Origin: an uncultured Lentisphaeria bacterium
GTDB lineage: Bacteria > Verrucomicrobiota > Lentisphaeria > Victivallales > Victivallaceae
Assembly (NCBI GenBank): GCA_903863035.1
Contig: CAIPAT010000114.1
Span: 1-33,473, forward strand
Length of the DNA stretch: 33,473 nt
Reading direction: 5' to 3'
Shown here: one piece after another, positions 1 to 8,053 of the stretch
Layout of the letters: the number at the start of each line of letters is the position of its first letter
Position numbering within the stretch: position 1 is the stretch's first letter
The notes under the pieces: model-generated
What the model was told of the DNA's origin: nothing
Database searches by the model: none
Seen by the model: the letters and a program-made list of their open reading frames with translations, nothing else
Made by a program: the position numbers and the translations under genes

Positions 1-174
1 AATGCATGCGGCGTAACCGCATTCATCCGCTGACTCCGTTTTTTGTTCCTATTTCGTGTCTTTTCGTGTTTTTCGCGGTAAAAAATGATTTCTCTGTGCC
101 TTGCTGGCTCTCAGGCTAGTCCCGCCATGCGGGATGTCTTTGTGGTTATAGTTCCGGCGCAGCCGGTTAAGTTC

Positions 175-288
175 ATCGTATAGGAATTTGTATTTAATTA
201 ATGCAGGTCAGACATTCCTGTCTGACATTTCGCAGGCAGGAATGCCCGCGCTACATTGCAAAGAAGTCCCGGCGCAGCCGGTTAAGTT
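175..288 (+). repeat. Dispersed repeat, left copy (partner at 32503-32617)
   Basis: About 114 bp that recur with scattered mismatches near the other end of the window in the same orientation. It contains a perfect hairpin GTCAGACA-ttcc-TGTCTGAC (207-226), a stretch GAATGCCCGCGCT, and ends in the CCGGCGCAGCCGGTTAAG motif, which is present once more just upstream at 153-172. It has no coding potential. The paired occurrence at both ends suggests a genome-wide intergenic repeat family rather than a local duplication. Confidence 0.75.
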
Positions 289-417
289 CCCCCCGTAGAT
301 TTCCGCTATTGATATCCCATGTTTGAATATCCAATGTCAAAGTAAAAAACGCAACTGCCGATATTTTCATTTATCATTTGCATGAGTTCCGTAGGAACGG
401 AATATATAAATCCGTGG

Positions 418-547
418 CAATAAATCAAGGTATTTTATCGAATTTTGCCACTAAATCAAAGTATTATGCTGAGAATTTTGTCACTAAATCAAGGTATTTT
501 GTTGATATTCTTGTCAATAAAACAAGGCATAGCAATGATATTTATGG
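418..547 (+). repeat. Imperfect 31-33 bp tandem repeats, four units
   Basis: The core CA(C/A)TAAATCAAGGTATT begins at 418, 449, 482 and, more diverged, 515, giving spacings of 31, 33 and 33 bp. Units two to four stay in one frame of the small ORF at 378-746 and would encode three 11-residue repeats of the type (A/V)(T/N)K(S/T)(K/R). It is equally possible that the array is a DNA-level feature. It does not have the spacer structure of a CRISPR array. Confidence 0.6.
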
Positions 548-823
548 CAGTAATGCAAGTTTGAAGCCAGCCAGTCAAGTCGAAATTAAACATATAAATC
601 TCCTGTTTGAATATCCAATATCCAGTCCCGCCCGCCTTTCGGATTCCCGCCCGGGAACGCCGGTCTCCGTACCGGCTCCGCATCCACATAATATTTCTGG
701 TCAGATGTTTTCTAATTTCCCGGAGACGGACAAGTACAATTTATGAAAATTACTTGAAAACAGGAATTAATGAGTTTTATTAATTTCAGCGCGTTTAAAT
801 TCATACAAAAAGGAGAAGCAGCC

Positions 824-1597
824 ATGAACTATCAAGCCATCCATAATAAATTGGACAATTTGACCCCGCTCGCCACCTTCTCATTACTTCGAAAACTGCC
901 AGTGATAGCAGCTTGTCTGGTCTCTTTAGTCATGGCCGCCGGGTGTGCTTCAACCGAAGTCACCAGCCGCCAGAGACTTGTGACCGAAAAACTCCCGCGT
1001 CCGGCTAAGATTCTGATATATGACTTCGTCGCTAATCCCGCAGACGTGCCGAAAGATTCCGCACTCACCGGTCAGACTGCGGCGAAAGCCGTACCCTGTA
1101 CTGCCGAGGAAATCAATATCGGACGTCAACTGGGCGCGAGCATCGCCGCGCAATTGGTCCAGCAGATCCGCGACATGGGACTGCCCGCGGAGAAAGCGCT
1201 GCCGCAAACGAAGCCGCAGATCAACGACATCGTCCTCCGCGGTTATCTCGTGTCGGTGTCCCAAGGCGACACCGCCAAGCGCGTTGTCGTCGGATTCGGC
1301 TATGGAGCCTCCGAACTGGAGACCTTGGTTGAAGGATACCAGATGACAGCCAATGGACTGCGTAAACTTGGTTCCGGCAAAGTGACGTCTGTCGGCAGCA
1401 AATCTCCCGGCGGAGCGCTGGGTGCGGTCACCATGATTGCCAACGCCAACCCGGCCGGACTCATCGTCGGCGGAGTAGTAAAAGGTTACGGCGAGATCAG
1501 CGGCAGCAGCAAGGTTGAGGGACTGGCCAAAGCGACCGCCAAAGAAATCTCCGAACTGCTCCAGGCCAGATTCAAAGAAGAAGGCTGGATCAAGTAG
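824..1597 (+). CDS. Putative outer-membrane/periplasmic lipoprotein, DUF4410-like
   Basis: A predicted lipoprotein of about 257 residues. The start at 824 is chosen because AGGAG (811-815) lies 8 bases upstream; an in-frame ATG at 770 lacks such a site. An N-terminal basic segment is followed by a hydrophobic helix ending in a lipobox-like MAAGC, so the protein is probably lipid-anchored after the signal peptide. The mature part opens with RPAKILIYDF, followed by alternating strands and Gly-rich segments (VVVGFGYGASE, SKSPGGALGA), and ends in a helical tail. This resembles DUF4410 proteins, whose function is not established. It converges with folD and is not in an evident operon. Confidence 0.75.
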   Translation: MNYQAIHNKLDNLTPLATFSLLRKLPVIAACLVSLVMAAGCASTEVTSRQRLVTEKLPRPAKILIYDFVANPADVPKDSALTGQTAAKAVPCTAEEINIGRQLGASIAAQLVQQIRDMGLPAEKALPQTKPQINDIVLRGYLVSVSQGDTAKRVVVGFGYGASELETLVEGYQMTANGLRKLGSGKVTSVGSKSPGGALGAVTMIANANPAGLIVGGVVKGYGEISGSSKVEGLAKATAKEISELLQARFKEEGWIK

Positions 1598-1616
1598 AAT
1601 AGCAAGTTCTGTCAAA

Positions 1617-2510
1617 CTATTCTATCCCGGAAATCATCTTGCAGGCTTTGACGGTGTTCTGCATCAGCATGGCGATGGTCATGGGGCCGACGCCGCCGGG
1701 AACCGGGGAAATCATGGCGGCTTTTGCCGCCACTTCATCATATTTGACGTCGCCGACCAGCTTATAGCCTTTGCCGGATGAAAGGTCTTCAACCCGGTTG
1801 ATGCCGACGTCAATTACTACGACTCCGGGCTTGACCATATCAGCGGTGACAAATTCCGGTTTGCCGATCGCGGCAATCAGAATATCCGCCTGGCGGGTGT
1901 ATTCCGCGATGTTTTTAGTACGGGAGTGAACGACCGTCACGGTGGCGTCAGCGCCATGTCCTTTTTGTACCAGCAGCGCCATCATCGGCTTTCCGACGAT
2001 GTTGGAACGTCCCAGGATAACGGCATGTTTGCCGGCGGGGTCAACCCCGCTGCGCTCCAGCATGACCATCACGCCGTAAGGGGTGCATGGAAAGAACCCG
2101 TCGCGTCTGCCGGTAAGCATTTTGCCGACATTGACCGCGTGAAAACAGTCAACATCCTTCGCCGGAGCAATGGATTCAATGATTCTTTCTTCATCAATAT
2201 GAGGTGGCGGTGGTGACTGCACCAGAATGCCGTGGATCTTCGGATCATGGTTGAGCCGCTCAATCAATTTCAGTACTTCCTCCATCGTCGCGTCATGGGG
2301 CAGCACGATTTTTTCGGAATAGATACCAAGTTCAGCGCATTTTTTAGCTTTCATGCCGACATAAACCTGCGATGCGGGATTTTCCCCGATCAGCACTACC
2401 GCCAGTCCGGGCTGGATGTTCCGGTTCGCGATCAGCGCCGCCACTTCGCCGGCGGTTTCCTCATTTACCTGTGCGGCAATCGCCTTGCCGTCAATTATTT
2501 TTGCAGACAT
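1617..2510 (-). CDS. folD: Bifunctional methylenetetrahydrofolate dehydrogenase / methenyltetrahydrofolate cyclohydrolase FolD
   Basis: Cytosolic one-carbon enzyme interconverting 5,10-methylene-, 5,10-methenyl- and 10-formyl-tetrahydrofolate with NADP(H). At 297 residues it matches the family length. Visible signatures are the catalytic YVGMK (Y50, K54), the nucleotide-binding [13 protein letters not shown] and the C-terminal [14 protein letters not shown]. The segment normally written VQLPLP is here VQSPPPPHI, a mild deviation beside the folate site. AAAGGA precedes the ATG at 2510. It stands alone and diverges from the phosphohydrolase gene across about 210 bp in which no folate riboswitch was recognised. 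Confidence 0.95.
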   Translation of the reverse strand: MSAKIIDGKAIAAQVNEETAGEVAALIANRNIQPGLAVVLIGENPASQVYVGMKAKKCAELGIYSEKIVLPHDATMEEVLKLIERLNHDPKIHGILVQSPPPPHIDEERIIESIAPAKDVDCFHAVNVGKMLTGRRDGFFPCTPYGVMVMLERSGVDPAGKHAVILGRSNIVGKPMMALLVQKGHGADATVTVVHSRTKNIAEYTRQADILIAAIGKPEFVTADMVKPGVVVIDVGINRVEDLSSGKGYKLVGDVKYDEVAAKAAMISPVPGGVGPMTIAMLMQNTVKACKMISGIE

Positions 2511-2723
2511 ATCTTGAAATCCTTTTGTTTTTTACATGATTTTTTTGATTCACGGGTTAATATTAGATAGAATGAAAATTAATTCAAATCCGTTTTCGGG
2601 ATTTTAATCCGGAAAAAGGTTCAACCCGCCACGGCGAGCTGAAATAGCATAAACAAAATTTTTTAACAAAAACCTTATTTTCAGCCGATGACGGCTGCAT
2701 TTAAGCAAAATAAGTACGAATTC

Positions 2724-3470
2724 ATGAAAAGGCGCATACTTGTATATAATATCGCTTACGGAACAGGCAGTACCGGAAGCGTTCATAACCGGCTGCTGAC
2801 CGCGCACCGTTATCTGAAAACTAACGGTGAACATTTTGAGAAGATATCAGATTTCATCGAAAGCAGCAATGCCGATATTGTCGGCTTGGTGGAAGCCGAT
2901 GCCGGCTCCTACCGTACCGGCTACCATAACCAGATCGCGGATCTGGCGGCCCGGCTTAAACATTACCATTTCGGCTCCGTCAAGTACGGAGAAAACTCCT
3001 TTTCCAGAAATATCCCGATCCTTAACAAGCAGAGCAATGCGCTGCTGACCCGCGATCTCAGCGTGGAATCCAAACTGCATTTTCTCAGCCGGGGAATGAA
3101 AAAACTGGTTATCGAGGTGGATATTAACAATGTAAAAGTGTTCGTGGTTCATCTCTCGCTGCGCAAAGCGGTCAGGGACAGACAACTGACGCTGCTGGCT
3201 GACTTGATTCCGTCCAACACCCCGGTGATAGTGGCCGGCGATTTCAATACCATGTCCGGTTCGGAGGAACTGGAGGATTTTATGCTGGAAACCGGGCTGA
3301 TCAACCCGAACCGGGCGGAACTGCCGACATATCCGGCCTGGAAACCGAAAAAACAGCTCGACTATCTGCTGCATTCCAGAGAGATAGTGCCGGAATATTT
3401 TGCCGTTCCGCAAGTGGACTATTCCGACCACCTCCCGCTGATCATGGATTTCAAAGTTAAAAAACGCTGA
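2724..3470 (+). CDS. Endonuclease/exonuclease/phosphatase (EEP) family protein
   Basis: A 248-residue EEP-fold hydrolase. From the chosen start the fold begins immediately (MKRRILVYNI); an upstream in-frame ATG at 2688 would add 12 unconserved residues, and neither start has a clear ribosome binding site. Family signatures in order are N9, the metal ligand E57 (GLVEAD), H143 (VVHLSL), D173/N175 (AGDFN), D213 (QLDYLL) and the catalytic DH pair 235-236 (YSDHLPL). These residues predict a Mg2+-dependent phosphodiesterase or phosphomonoesterase; the substrate (nucleic acid, phospholipid or sugar phosphate) cannot be told from sequence. There is no signal peptide, so it is probably cytoplasmic. 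Confidence 0.88.
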   Translation: MKRRILVYNIAYGTGSTGSVHNRLLTAHRYLKTNGEHFEKISDFIESSNADIVGLVEADAGSYRTGYHNQIADLAARLKHYHFGSVKYGENSFSRNIPILNKQSNALLTRDLSVESKLHFLSRGMKKLVIEVDINNVKVFVVHLSLRKAVRDRQLTLLADLIPSNTPVIVAGDFNTMSGSEELEDFMLETGLINPNRAELPTYPAWKPKKQLDYLLHSREIVPEYFAVPQVDYSDHLPLIMDFKVKKR

Positions 3471-3479
3471 ATTCCCCCG

Positions 3480-3513
3480 AAAAAGGCGCCCGGTCATTGC
3501 TCTGGCCGGGCGC
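3480..3513 (-). terminator. Rho-independent terminator after the GNAT gene
   Basis: Perfect 8-bp GC stem GCGCCCGG / CCGGGCGC (3486-3493 and 3506-3513). Read on the minus strand it is followed by five T residues (plus-strand A at 3480-3484). It lies between the convergent phosphohydrolase and acetyltransferase genes and best serves the minus-strand gene ending at 3539. Confidence 0.75.
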
Positions 3514-3538
3514 AAAACTTAACTTCACTTAATTAAAC

Positions 3539-4045
3539 TTAACACTCAAACGCTCCGCGGACATCCGCCAGAGCATCCGGAACCAGTTCGCATGCCATCA
3601 CAAACTCGGCCGGAATGTCCAGCACATGCCGGATGCCCCAGTCAGCGGAAGTCTTGAACCCGAAACGGTGATAGTAGGCCGGATTCCCGACCAGCACGAC
3701 CGCCTCATAGCCCAATTCCCCGGCAATCTTGATACTTTGACGCATCAAAGCCGAACCAATTCCACGCCGCCGATATTCCTCGACCACCGAAACCGGCCCG
3801 AGAAAAAGCACTTCGGCCTTGCGATCCCCGTCAACAACCAGCGTCCGGGTCAACATAATATGCCCCAGCAGTTCGCCGTTCTCTTCGGCAACCAATGCCA
3901 GTTCGGGGATGTAATTGGCGCTGTTGCGCAGTTTTCCCACCAGTTCCTGTTCCTGCCCGCTGGTGACTGCGGCGGTTTGAAAAGCAACTTTAACCAACTC
4001 ATAAATACGCGAAAAATCTTCCGCGTTTTCCTGTCGTATAATCAT
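3539..4045 (-). CDS. GNAT-family N-acetyltransferase (YhbS-like)
   Basis: A 168-residue single-domain acetyltransferase using acetyl-CoA on an unknown amine. The acetyl-CoA pyrophosphate loop is visible as RRRGIGSALM (about residues 92-101), preceded by the strand LGPVSVVEEY and followed by VVLVGNPAYYHRFGF, a segment typical of the YhbS-type subgroup. The N-terminus MIIRQENAEDF starts directly at the fold, supporting the ATG at 4045. It is a single gene followed by a strong terminator; nothing nearby reveals its substrate. Confidence 0.88.
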   Translation of the reverse strand: MIIRQENAEDFSRIYELVKVAFQTAAVTSGQEQELVGKLRNSANYIPELALVAEENGELLGHIMLTRTLVVDGDRKAEVLFLGPVSVVEEYRRRGIGSALMRQSIKIAGELGYEAVVLVGNPAYYHRFGFKTSADWGIRHVLDIPAEFVMACELVPDALADVRGAFEC

Positions 4046-4330
4046 TTCTTAATTTCCTTAAAAAAATACATTAGAGATAATTGCAAAAGGAGTTCCCACA
4101 GGGCGGGACTAGACTAACGTCCAGCAGTATTAGAGTCAGAAGGAGTCAGAATAAATCCGGATTTTAGTTCAAATTTCATTCCTAATTCCAGATTTTAAAT
4201 TCTGAATTCATACAAGACTTGAGTTTTGCAATTTGCTCTAGATTTTGTCTTTTCGCACAATAATTCATCGAGTTATCATTTCTTCTTGTATTCGATCTTA
4301 TCTGACAAATATTCCGGGTTAATTGTATTT

Positions 4331-6181
4331 CTATTTGTCGATTGCTTTTAATATCCTATCTTCTTGGATCAATACGTCACGCATAAGCAGATTATAAGGG
4401 AATTGTTTATGTTTTGAGTTCTTGAATCCTTCTAGGATTTTTACTAAAGATGATGCAGTAATCAATGACAAATTCAACTCGTATTCAAGTCCACAATCTT
4501 TTATAAAATCATCCGAAAAGTCCGGAGCAACGAGCAAAGATTTAATTACCTTAAAGTTATTAATTTTTGCAAGGTCAGTATATGCTTTAAGTTGCCTGGA
4601 AACTGAGCTAAACTTATTGTAGCCATTTTCCTTAACGGTTTTGCATTCAATCAAAATTAAGTCGTTGTTGTCGAGATTTATCACTATATCAATTTTGTCT
4701 TTGCTGGTATTCAATTTTTTGCGCAATGTCTCGTCAACATTAAACCCTAGTTTTTTAAGAATTGTTTTTGTCAGTTCTTCAAATTTAACTCCTAAATCAG
4801 CCTCCTTGATGAGAATATTATTTTCTTTAAGAGCAGAAAGGTTTCGGAATCCTATATTCGCATAATTTTCAAGGTAGAGATTTTCAGCATCTTTGTATGC
4901 ATCAAGAATATTGATAATAAGATCGCCTCTGGCTTTTATCTCTTTCTTTTTACAGAAATCTTCAAGAGCGCTTTCAGAAACAATTTCCAGGACATCTCTT
5001 GGTTTTATGTTATAATCCAGAAGTTTATCGCTTTTTAATACGTTTTCTTCCTGGAGTTCAAATTCATCTTTGAGCATCTGGTTTAAACCTGGAAGAACTT
5101 CGCCCATCTCAATTAACATTTTCTCATAGCCGTCAATAGAGATGCCAACTTTCTCGTCTTGTTCAATATCCTCAAAGTATTTTATTAGGTTGGTAATCTT
5201 TTCTTCAAGAGTAGAACCCTTAAGCGGTGGAGATATTTTTAACCCTGTATCGCAAAGTTCATTGATGACCTTTTTCTTGTCTGTGACGGTTGTGCCTTCT
5301 TTGTGAACATCATCCTTCAGTATGCCGGAAAAAGAGATACCTTCACTTATGATCTCTTTTATTTTTTGATCTAAATTTCCACGCCAATCAATACTGTGTC
5401 GTTTGCAGATTAGGTTTATTTGAGGTTCACGCAACAAACGCAGTACTCTTCTGAAAAATTTGTCTGCAATATCTTTGCCTCTCACTTTTCGCAAGAGTCC
5501 AACTACTTCATCCGCAACATAGATAGTACTTGTCTTTTTGTTATAAAAAACAAAACCAATAGATTTTAATTCATTTATTACGGTATCAATGTCTGTCTTA
5601 TTAACAGGAACAATCATGTGAGTTATCAGCTTCAATTCTTTTTGAGACAGCCCGAGTTGCTGGGAAAGCGTTACTAGGATAGCTTGCTCATCACTAGTGA
5701 TTTTTTTATCTTGGTTATTTTTCTCATCATTATGGTAGGCGGTACGCAAGCATTCACGATAAGTCTTATAATCTTGTTGTCTTTGTAGGCCAATATCCGA
5801 TTGTTCTGCATCAATGATGCCTTGAAACTCTTTGAGTTTTTTATCAAGACTGGATAGTTCTTTTTCATAAAGTCGCGCAAACCAGTCCTGTTTCATAATA
5901 CATTTGCCATCTCGGGAAATGATATCTATTAGTATATCAAGTTGGGATGTAGCATTTACGAACTCCTCTTTTATGTACTCAGAAAACTCGTCATTCACAA
6001 GGCTGAAAACTTTTGCAACATTTATGTTGTCCATGTTCTTCAAGTCTTTGCTTGAGTCTGTTAATATCTTTTCAATTGCTTGAGCATTTTTCGGCTTGTC
6101 AGCAATGATTCCGTCAATGATTTTGAGAAATGCGTTTTTCTCGAATGAGTTCAGGTTGTCAAGTATCTTCTCCAGCTTCAT
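4331..6181 (-). CDS. Predicted PD-(D/E)XK nuclease with SAP-like repeats
   Basis: A 616-residue protein of unrecognised family. Residues 157-190 (DKKITSDEQAILVTLSQQLG) resemble a TerB-like helical module. Three segments have the helix-loop-helix spacing of SAP DNA-binding motifs: about 256-281, 305-336 and 403-430, the last (LEDFCKKKEIKARGDLI) being the clearest. The C-terminus carries a restriction-endonuclease-like core: E469 (FEELTKTILKKLGF), D498 (KIDIVI) and E512-x-K514 (LILIECKT), as in Mrr/PD-(D/E)XK enzymes. GAGG lies 5 bases before the ATG. The gene is solitary, flanked by AT-rich non-coding DNA, and much more AT-rich than its neighbours, which suggests horizontal acquisition. A DNA-cleaving defence or repair role is inferred, not shown. 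Confidence 0.65.
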   Translation of the reverse strand: MKLEKILDNLNSFEKNAFLKIIDGIIADKPKNAQAIEKILTDSSKDLKNMDNINVAKVFSLVNDEFSEYIKEEFVNATSQLDILIDIISRDGKCIMKQDWFARLYEKELSSLDKKLKEFQGIIDAEQSDIGLQRQQDYKTYRECLRTAYHNDEKNNQDKKITSDEQAILVTLSQQLGLSQKELKLITHMIVPVNKTDIDTVINELKSIGFVFYNKKTSTIYVADEVVGLLRKVRGKDIADKFFRRVLRLLREPQINLICKRHSIDWRGNLDQKIKEIISEGISFSGILKDDVHKEGTTVTDKKKVINELCDTGLKISPPLKGSTLEEKITNLIKYFEDIEQDEKVGISIDGYEKMLIEMGEVLPGLNQMLKDEFELQEENVLKSDKLLDYNIKPRDVLEIVSESALEDFCKKKEIKARGDLIINILDAYKDAENLYLENYANIGFRNLSALKENNILIKEADLGVKFEELTKTILKKLGFNVDETLRKKLNTSKDKIDIVINLDNNDLILIECKTVKENGYNKFSSVSRQLKAYTDLAKINNFKVIKSLLVAPDFSDDFIKDCGLEYELNLSLITASSLVKILEGFKNSKHKQFPYNLLMRDVLIQEDRILKAIDK

Positions 6182-6577
6182 AATTGCCTCTTTTTACTTT
6201 TTTAAAATAACTAAACCATATATTTAATTTTTTTTGAACGATTAATTCTATACGTTTTAATAAGAAAACAGAGATATTATTACAGAATTTCAACAAATAT
6301 TTCTCTCCTCGTCCACATCCAGGACTTTGGGTAACGTATGCTTTACTAACGCTCTGAATATATTCTTTATTTACAAATTTCGCAAATCTATTTTCTTGGA
6401 TATTGACTATTTAATTTTTTCTTTTGCGGAATATTTGAAGATTGGAGCCAAAGCCGCTGCGGAGAGCGGCGTTCCCGGGTTTAACTTCATACCCTTCATG
6501 GTGAAGCTGTATTTGTTTTCTTTCGTGTCTTTTCGTGTTTTTCGTGGTAGAAATGGCTGTTCCTCTGTGGTGAAAAA
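6182..6577. other. AT-rich intergenic region with a CACGAAAA-type repeat
   Basis: About 400 bp between the nuclease and the SUMF1-type gene. The first part is very AT-rich and would hold the nuclease promoter. From 6494 it contains the palindrome CTTCATGGTGAAG followed by TTTCGTGTCTTTTCGTG, a repeat also found near 41-95 and, inverted, near 7486-7590. The 84-codon open frame at 6327-6581 is largely a translation of this repeat and is not considered a gene. Confidence 0.6.
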
Positions 6578-7318
6578 TTAGCGAGAGAGGATTAGGCGGA
6601 AGCCGCCGTAGCGGGACGGATCGAAACTGATGAAGCGGCAGCGCGATTGCAGACTGAAGGGATAGTTATTGCCCCATGAGGCCCCGCGCCATGCATCATA
6701 TGATAAATCAGTCCTCGATTTCACGGTGCATTCCCAGGCATTCCCGCCGACGCCATACAAACCCCAGTCGTTCACTCCGCTCTGCTCAACCGGACAGGAC
6801 ACCACAAAATCATCCTTATATCCGGCAATTCTCGCCCATTCGCCACCCGCTTCCCGGCCGGCATAGTTGCCATACGCCGGGGGCAGCGAATCCCCCCACG
6901 GATATATGCGGTTGTCACCGCAGCAGCAGAATGTCATCCATTCATCCCTGGTCGGCAGGCGGTAGCTGTAACCTTCAGGCAGCCGGCCGGCCTTCTGTTC
7001 CTGTGCGGTGAGCCATTTGGCGTATGCGACGGCATCGTCAAACGAAATAAATACCACAGGCTGGCGGTCGCCGTTCAATGAATGTTTTTCATAGCTTTTG
7101 CTGTCGTGATCAGGTTTGAACTTCCGGTATTCCCCGTTCGTAACTTCATACTTGCCCACCCAGCACTGCAACGTCGCTATCCAGACTAATTCCATGCCGA
7201 TCTCCGGAACTTTCCAATCCACACCCGCAACAAGACTTTCTTTATCTGCGGCGGACAACGTTAAGCCTAAGGAAAGCGTGAACGTCAGCAGTAACAGCTT
7301 AGCCAATAATCGCTTCAT
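6578..7318 (-). CDS. Exported SUMF1/FGE-fold protein (formylglycine-generating-enzyme-like)
   Basis: A 246-residue protein with a clear signal peptide (basic MKRLLAK, hydrophobic core, Ala-rich cleavage region near residue 24), so it is exported. The remainder is a C-type-lectin-like SUMF1 domain: GMELVWIA, the VGKYEVTNGEYRKF strand-helix, YRLPTRDEWMTF, the NDWGLYGVGGNAWEC loop, RGASW and a C-terminal GGFRLI. True formylglycine-generating enzymes carry a pair of Cys a few residues apart near the C-terminus; here only a single Cys (SRCRF) is present, so sulfatase maturation is unlikely and a binding or structural role is more plausible. It is a single gene with repeats on both sides. Confidence 0.82.
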   Translation of the reverse strand: MKRLLAKLLLLTFTLSLGLTLSAADKESLVAGVDWKVPEIGMELVWIATLQCWVGKYEVTNGEYRKFKPDHDSKSYEKHSLNGDRQPVVFISFDDAVAYAKWLTAQEQKAGRLPEGYSYRLPTRDEWMTFCCCGDNRIYPWGDSLPPAYGNYAGREAGGEWARIAGYKDDFVVSCPVEQSGVNDWGLYGVGGNAWECTVKSRTDLSYDAWRGASWGNNYPFSLQSRCRFISFDPSRYGGFRLILSR

Positions 7319-8053
7319 TTATTACTCCTTGCATGCAGCAGCATCGGTGAAAAAATATCTAAATAAAAATATTACCATTAATTCCTGCCGATACAAACCT
7401 ATATAATTGAAATTTGAAAGTTAACCACAGAAGCCCGGAGGCACAACCGCAACCCCAAAATACACCTTAACCACGAAAGGCTTAGCGCGGCATAGCCGCA
7501 ACCAAAAGAAACAACTAAATACACTTTAACCACGAAAAACACGAAAATTCACGAAAAAGAACAAATACACTTCACCATGAAGTACATGAAGATAGTGAAG
7601 TAAAACCTGGGAGCGCCGGTCGTCTGACCGGCTTTAGGGATTTCGCCTTTGGCGACTAATCCCGCGACTGCGGGACCGTTGGATCACGCCCGGCGGGCCG
7701 CGGCGGCAAGTAAAGGGAAACAATTATTTGTTTGCGGTCCCGGCGACTGCGGGACGGACAGTTCAGAATACGAACTAATTCTCAAAACATGAAGTAAAGA
7801 GCCATAAAGAAATAACCTTTACATCTTCGCGCTTCTCCCGGATGCTTTTGTGTTTGCCGGTTCGTTACATACCTTCAGGTATGCGCCTCTCCGGCAATTC
7901 CCAAAATCTCTTCGGGATATTTCGCGAGACTTGTCAAGTTTATTTCTTGACAGCTCCTAAGCGTATTACTGCGGGCTGCGCAGTTATACGCGGACTTCTA
8001 TGTCTTTTCTGCAATGACTTCATGGTGAAGTGTATTTTTTTGTATTCCTGGAC
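7319..8053. other. 735-bp repeat-filled intergenic region
   Basis: No credible gene. In order it holds an inverted copy of the CACGAAAA/CTTCATGGTGAAG repeat (about 7486-7590), a hairpin GCCGGTC-gtct-GACCGGC (7615-7632), two TCCCGC/GCGGGA-type palindromes (7660-7675 and 7738-7754), a short fragment matching the inside of element B (7764-7787), a full element A (7795-7962), and another CTTCATGGTGAAG (8018-8030). The small open frames here are repeat-derived. Confidence 0.65.
7795..7962 (-). repeat. Element A, copy 1: MITE-like 168-bp element with terminal inverted repeats
   Basis: Near-identical to 19656-19823. Read on the minus strand it begins GCTTAGGAGCTGTCAAG and the reverse complement of its other end begins TAAAGAGCCATAAAGAAA, giving imperfect inverted termini of about 30 bp, each of which is itself a small hairpin (TGTCAAG...CTTGACA; GTAAAG...CTTTAT). 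An internal hairpin CATACC-ttca-GGTATG is nested in TTGCCGG...CCGGCAA. It has no coding capacity. It lies about 90 bp beyond the stop codon of the GltD-like gene and could serve as its transcript end. Confidence 0.75.

Larger units (their letters stand above)
1..823. other. Repeat-rich stretch without a convincing gene
   Basis: No protein-like reading frame is convincing here. It holds a CACGAAAA-type repeat (about 41-95, read as TTTCGTGTC on this strand), a TCCCGC-cat-GCGGGA palindrome at 120-134, two copies of a CCGGCGCAGCCGGTTAAG motif (about 153-172 and 269-288), a dispersed repeat at 175-288 and imperfect 31-33 bp tandem repeats at 418-547. An open frame at 378-746 spans the tandem repeats, but its C-terminal half is low-complexity Pro/Ser/His sequence and no ribosome binding site precedes it, so it is not called as a gene. 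Confidence 0.6.

Noticed and set aside
418-547. CRISPR array
   Set aside because: Units are contiguous imperfect tandem repeats without unique spacers, and there are no cas genes.
950-1615. A 221-codon open frame on the minus strand over the lipoprotein gene
   Set aside because: No ribosome binding site or recognisable domain; the plus-strand frame has a signal peptide, lipobox and good Shine-Dalgarno site.
2511-2723. Tetrahydrofolate riboswitch upstream of folD
   Set aside because: No match to the consensus seen; the region is AT-rich and unstructured.
6327-6581. 84-codon ORF before the SUMF1-type gene
   Set aside because: Its C-terminal half is a translation of the dispersed CACGAAAA-type repeat.
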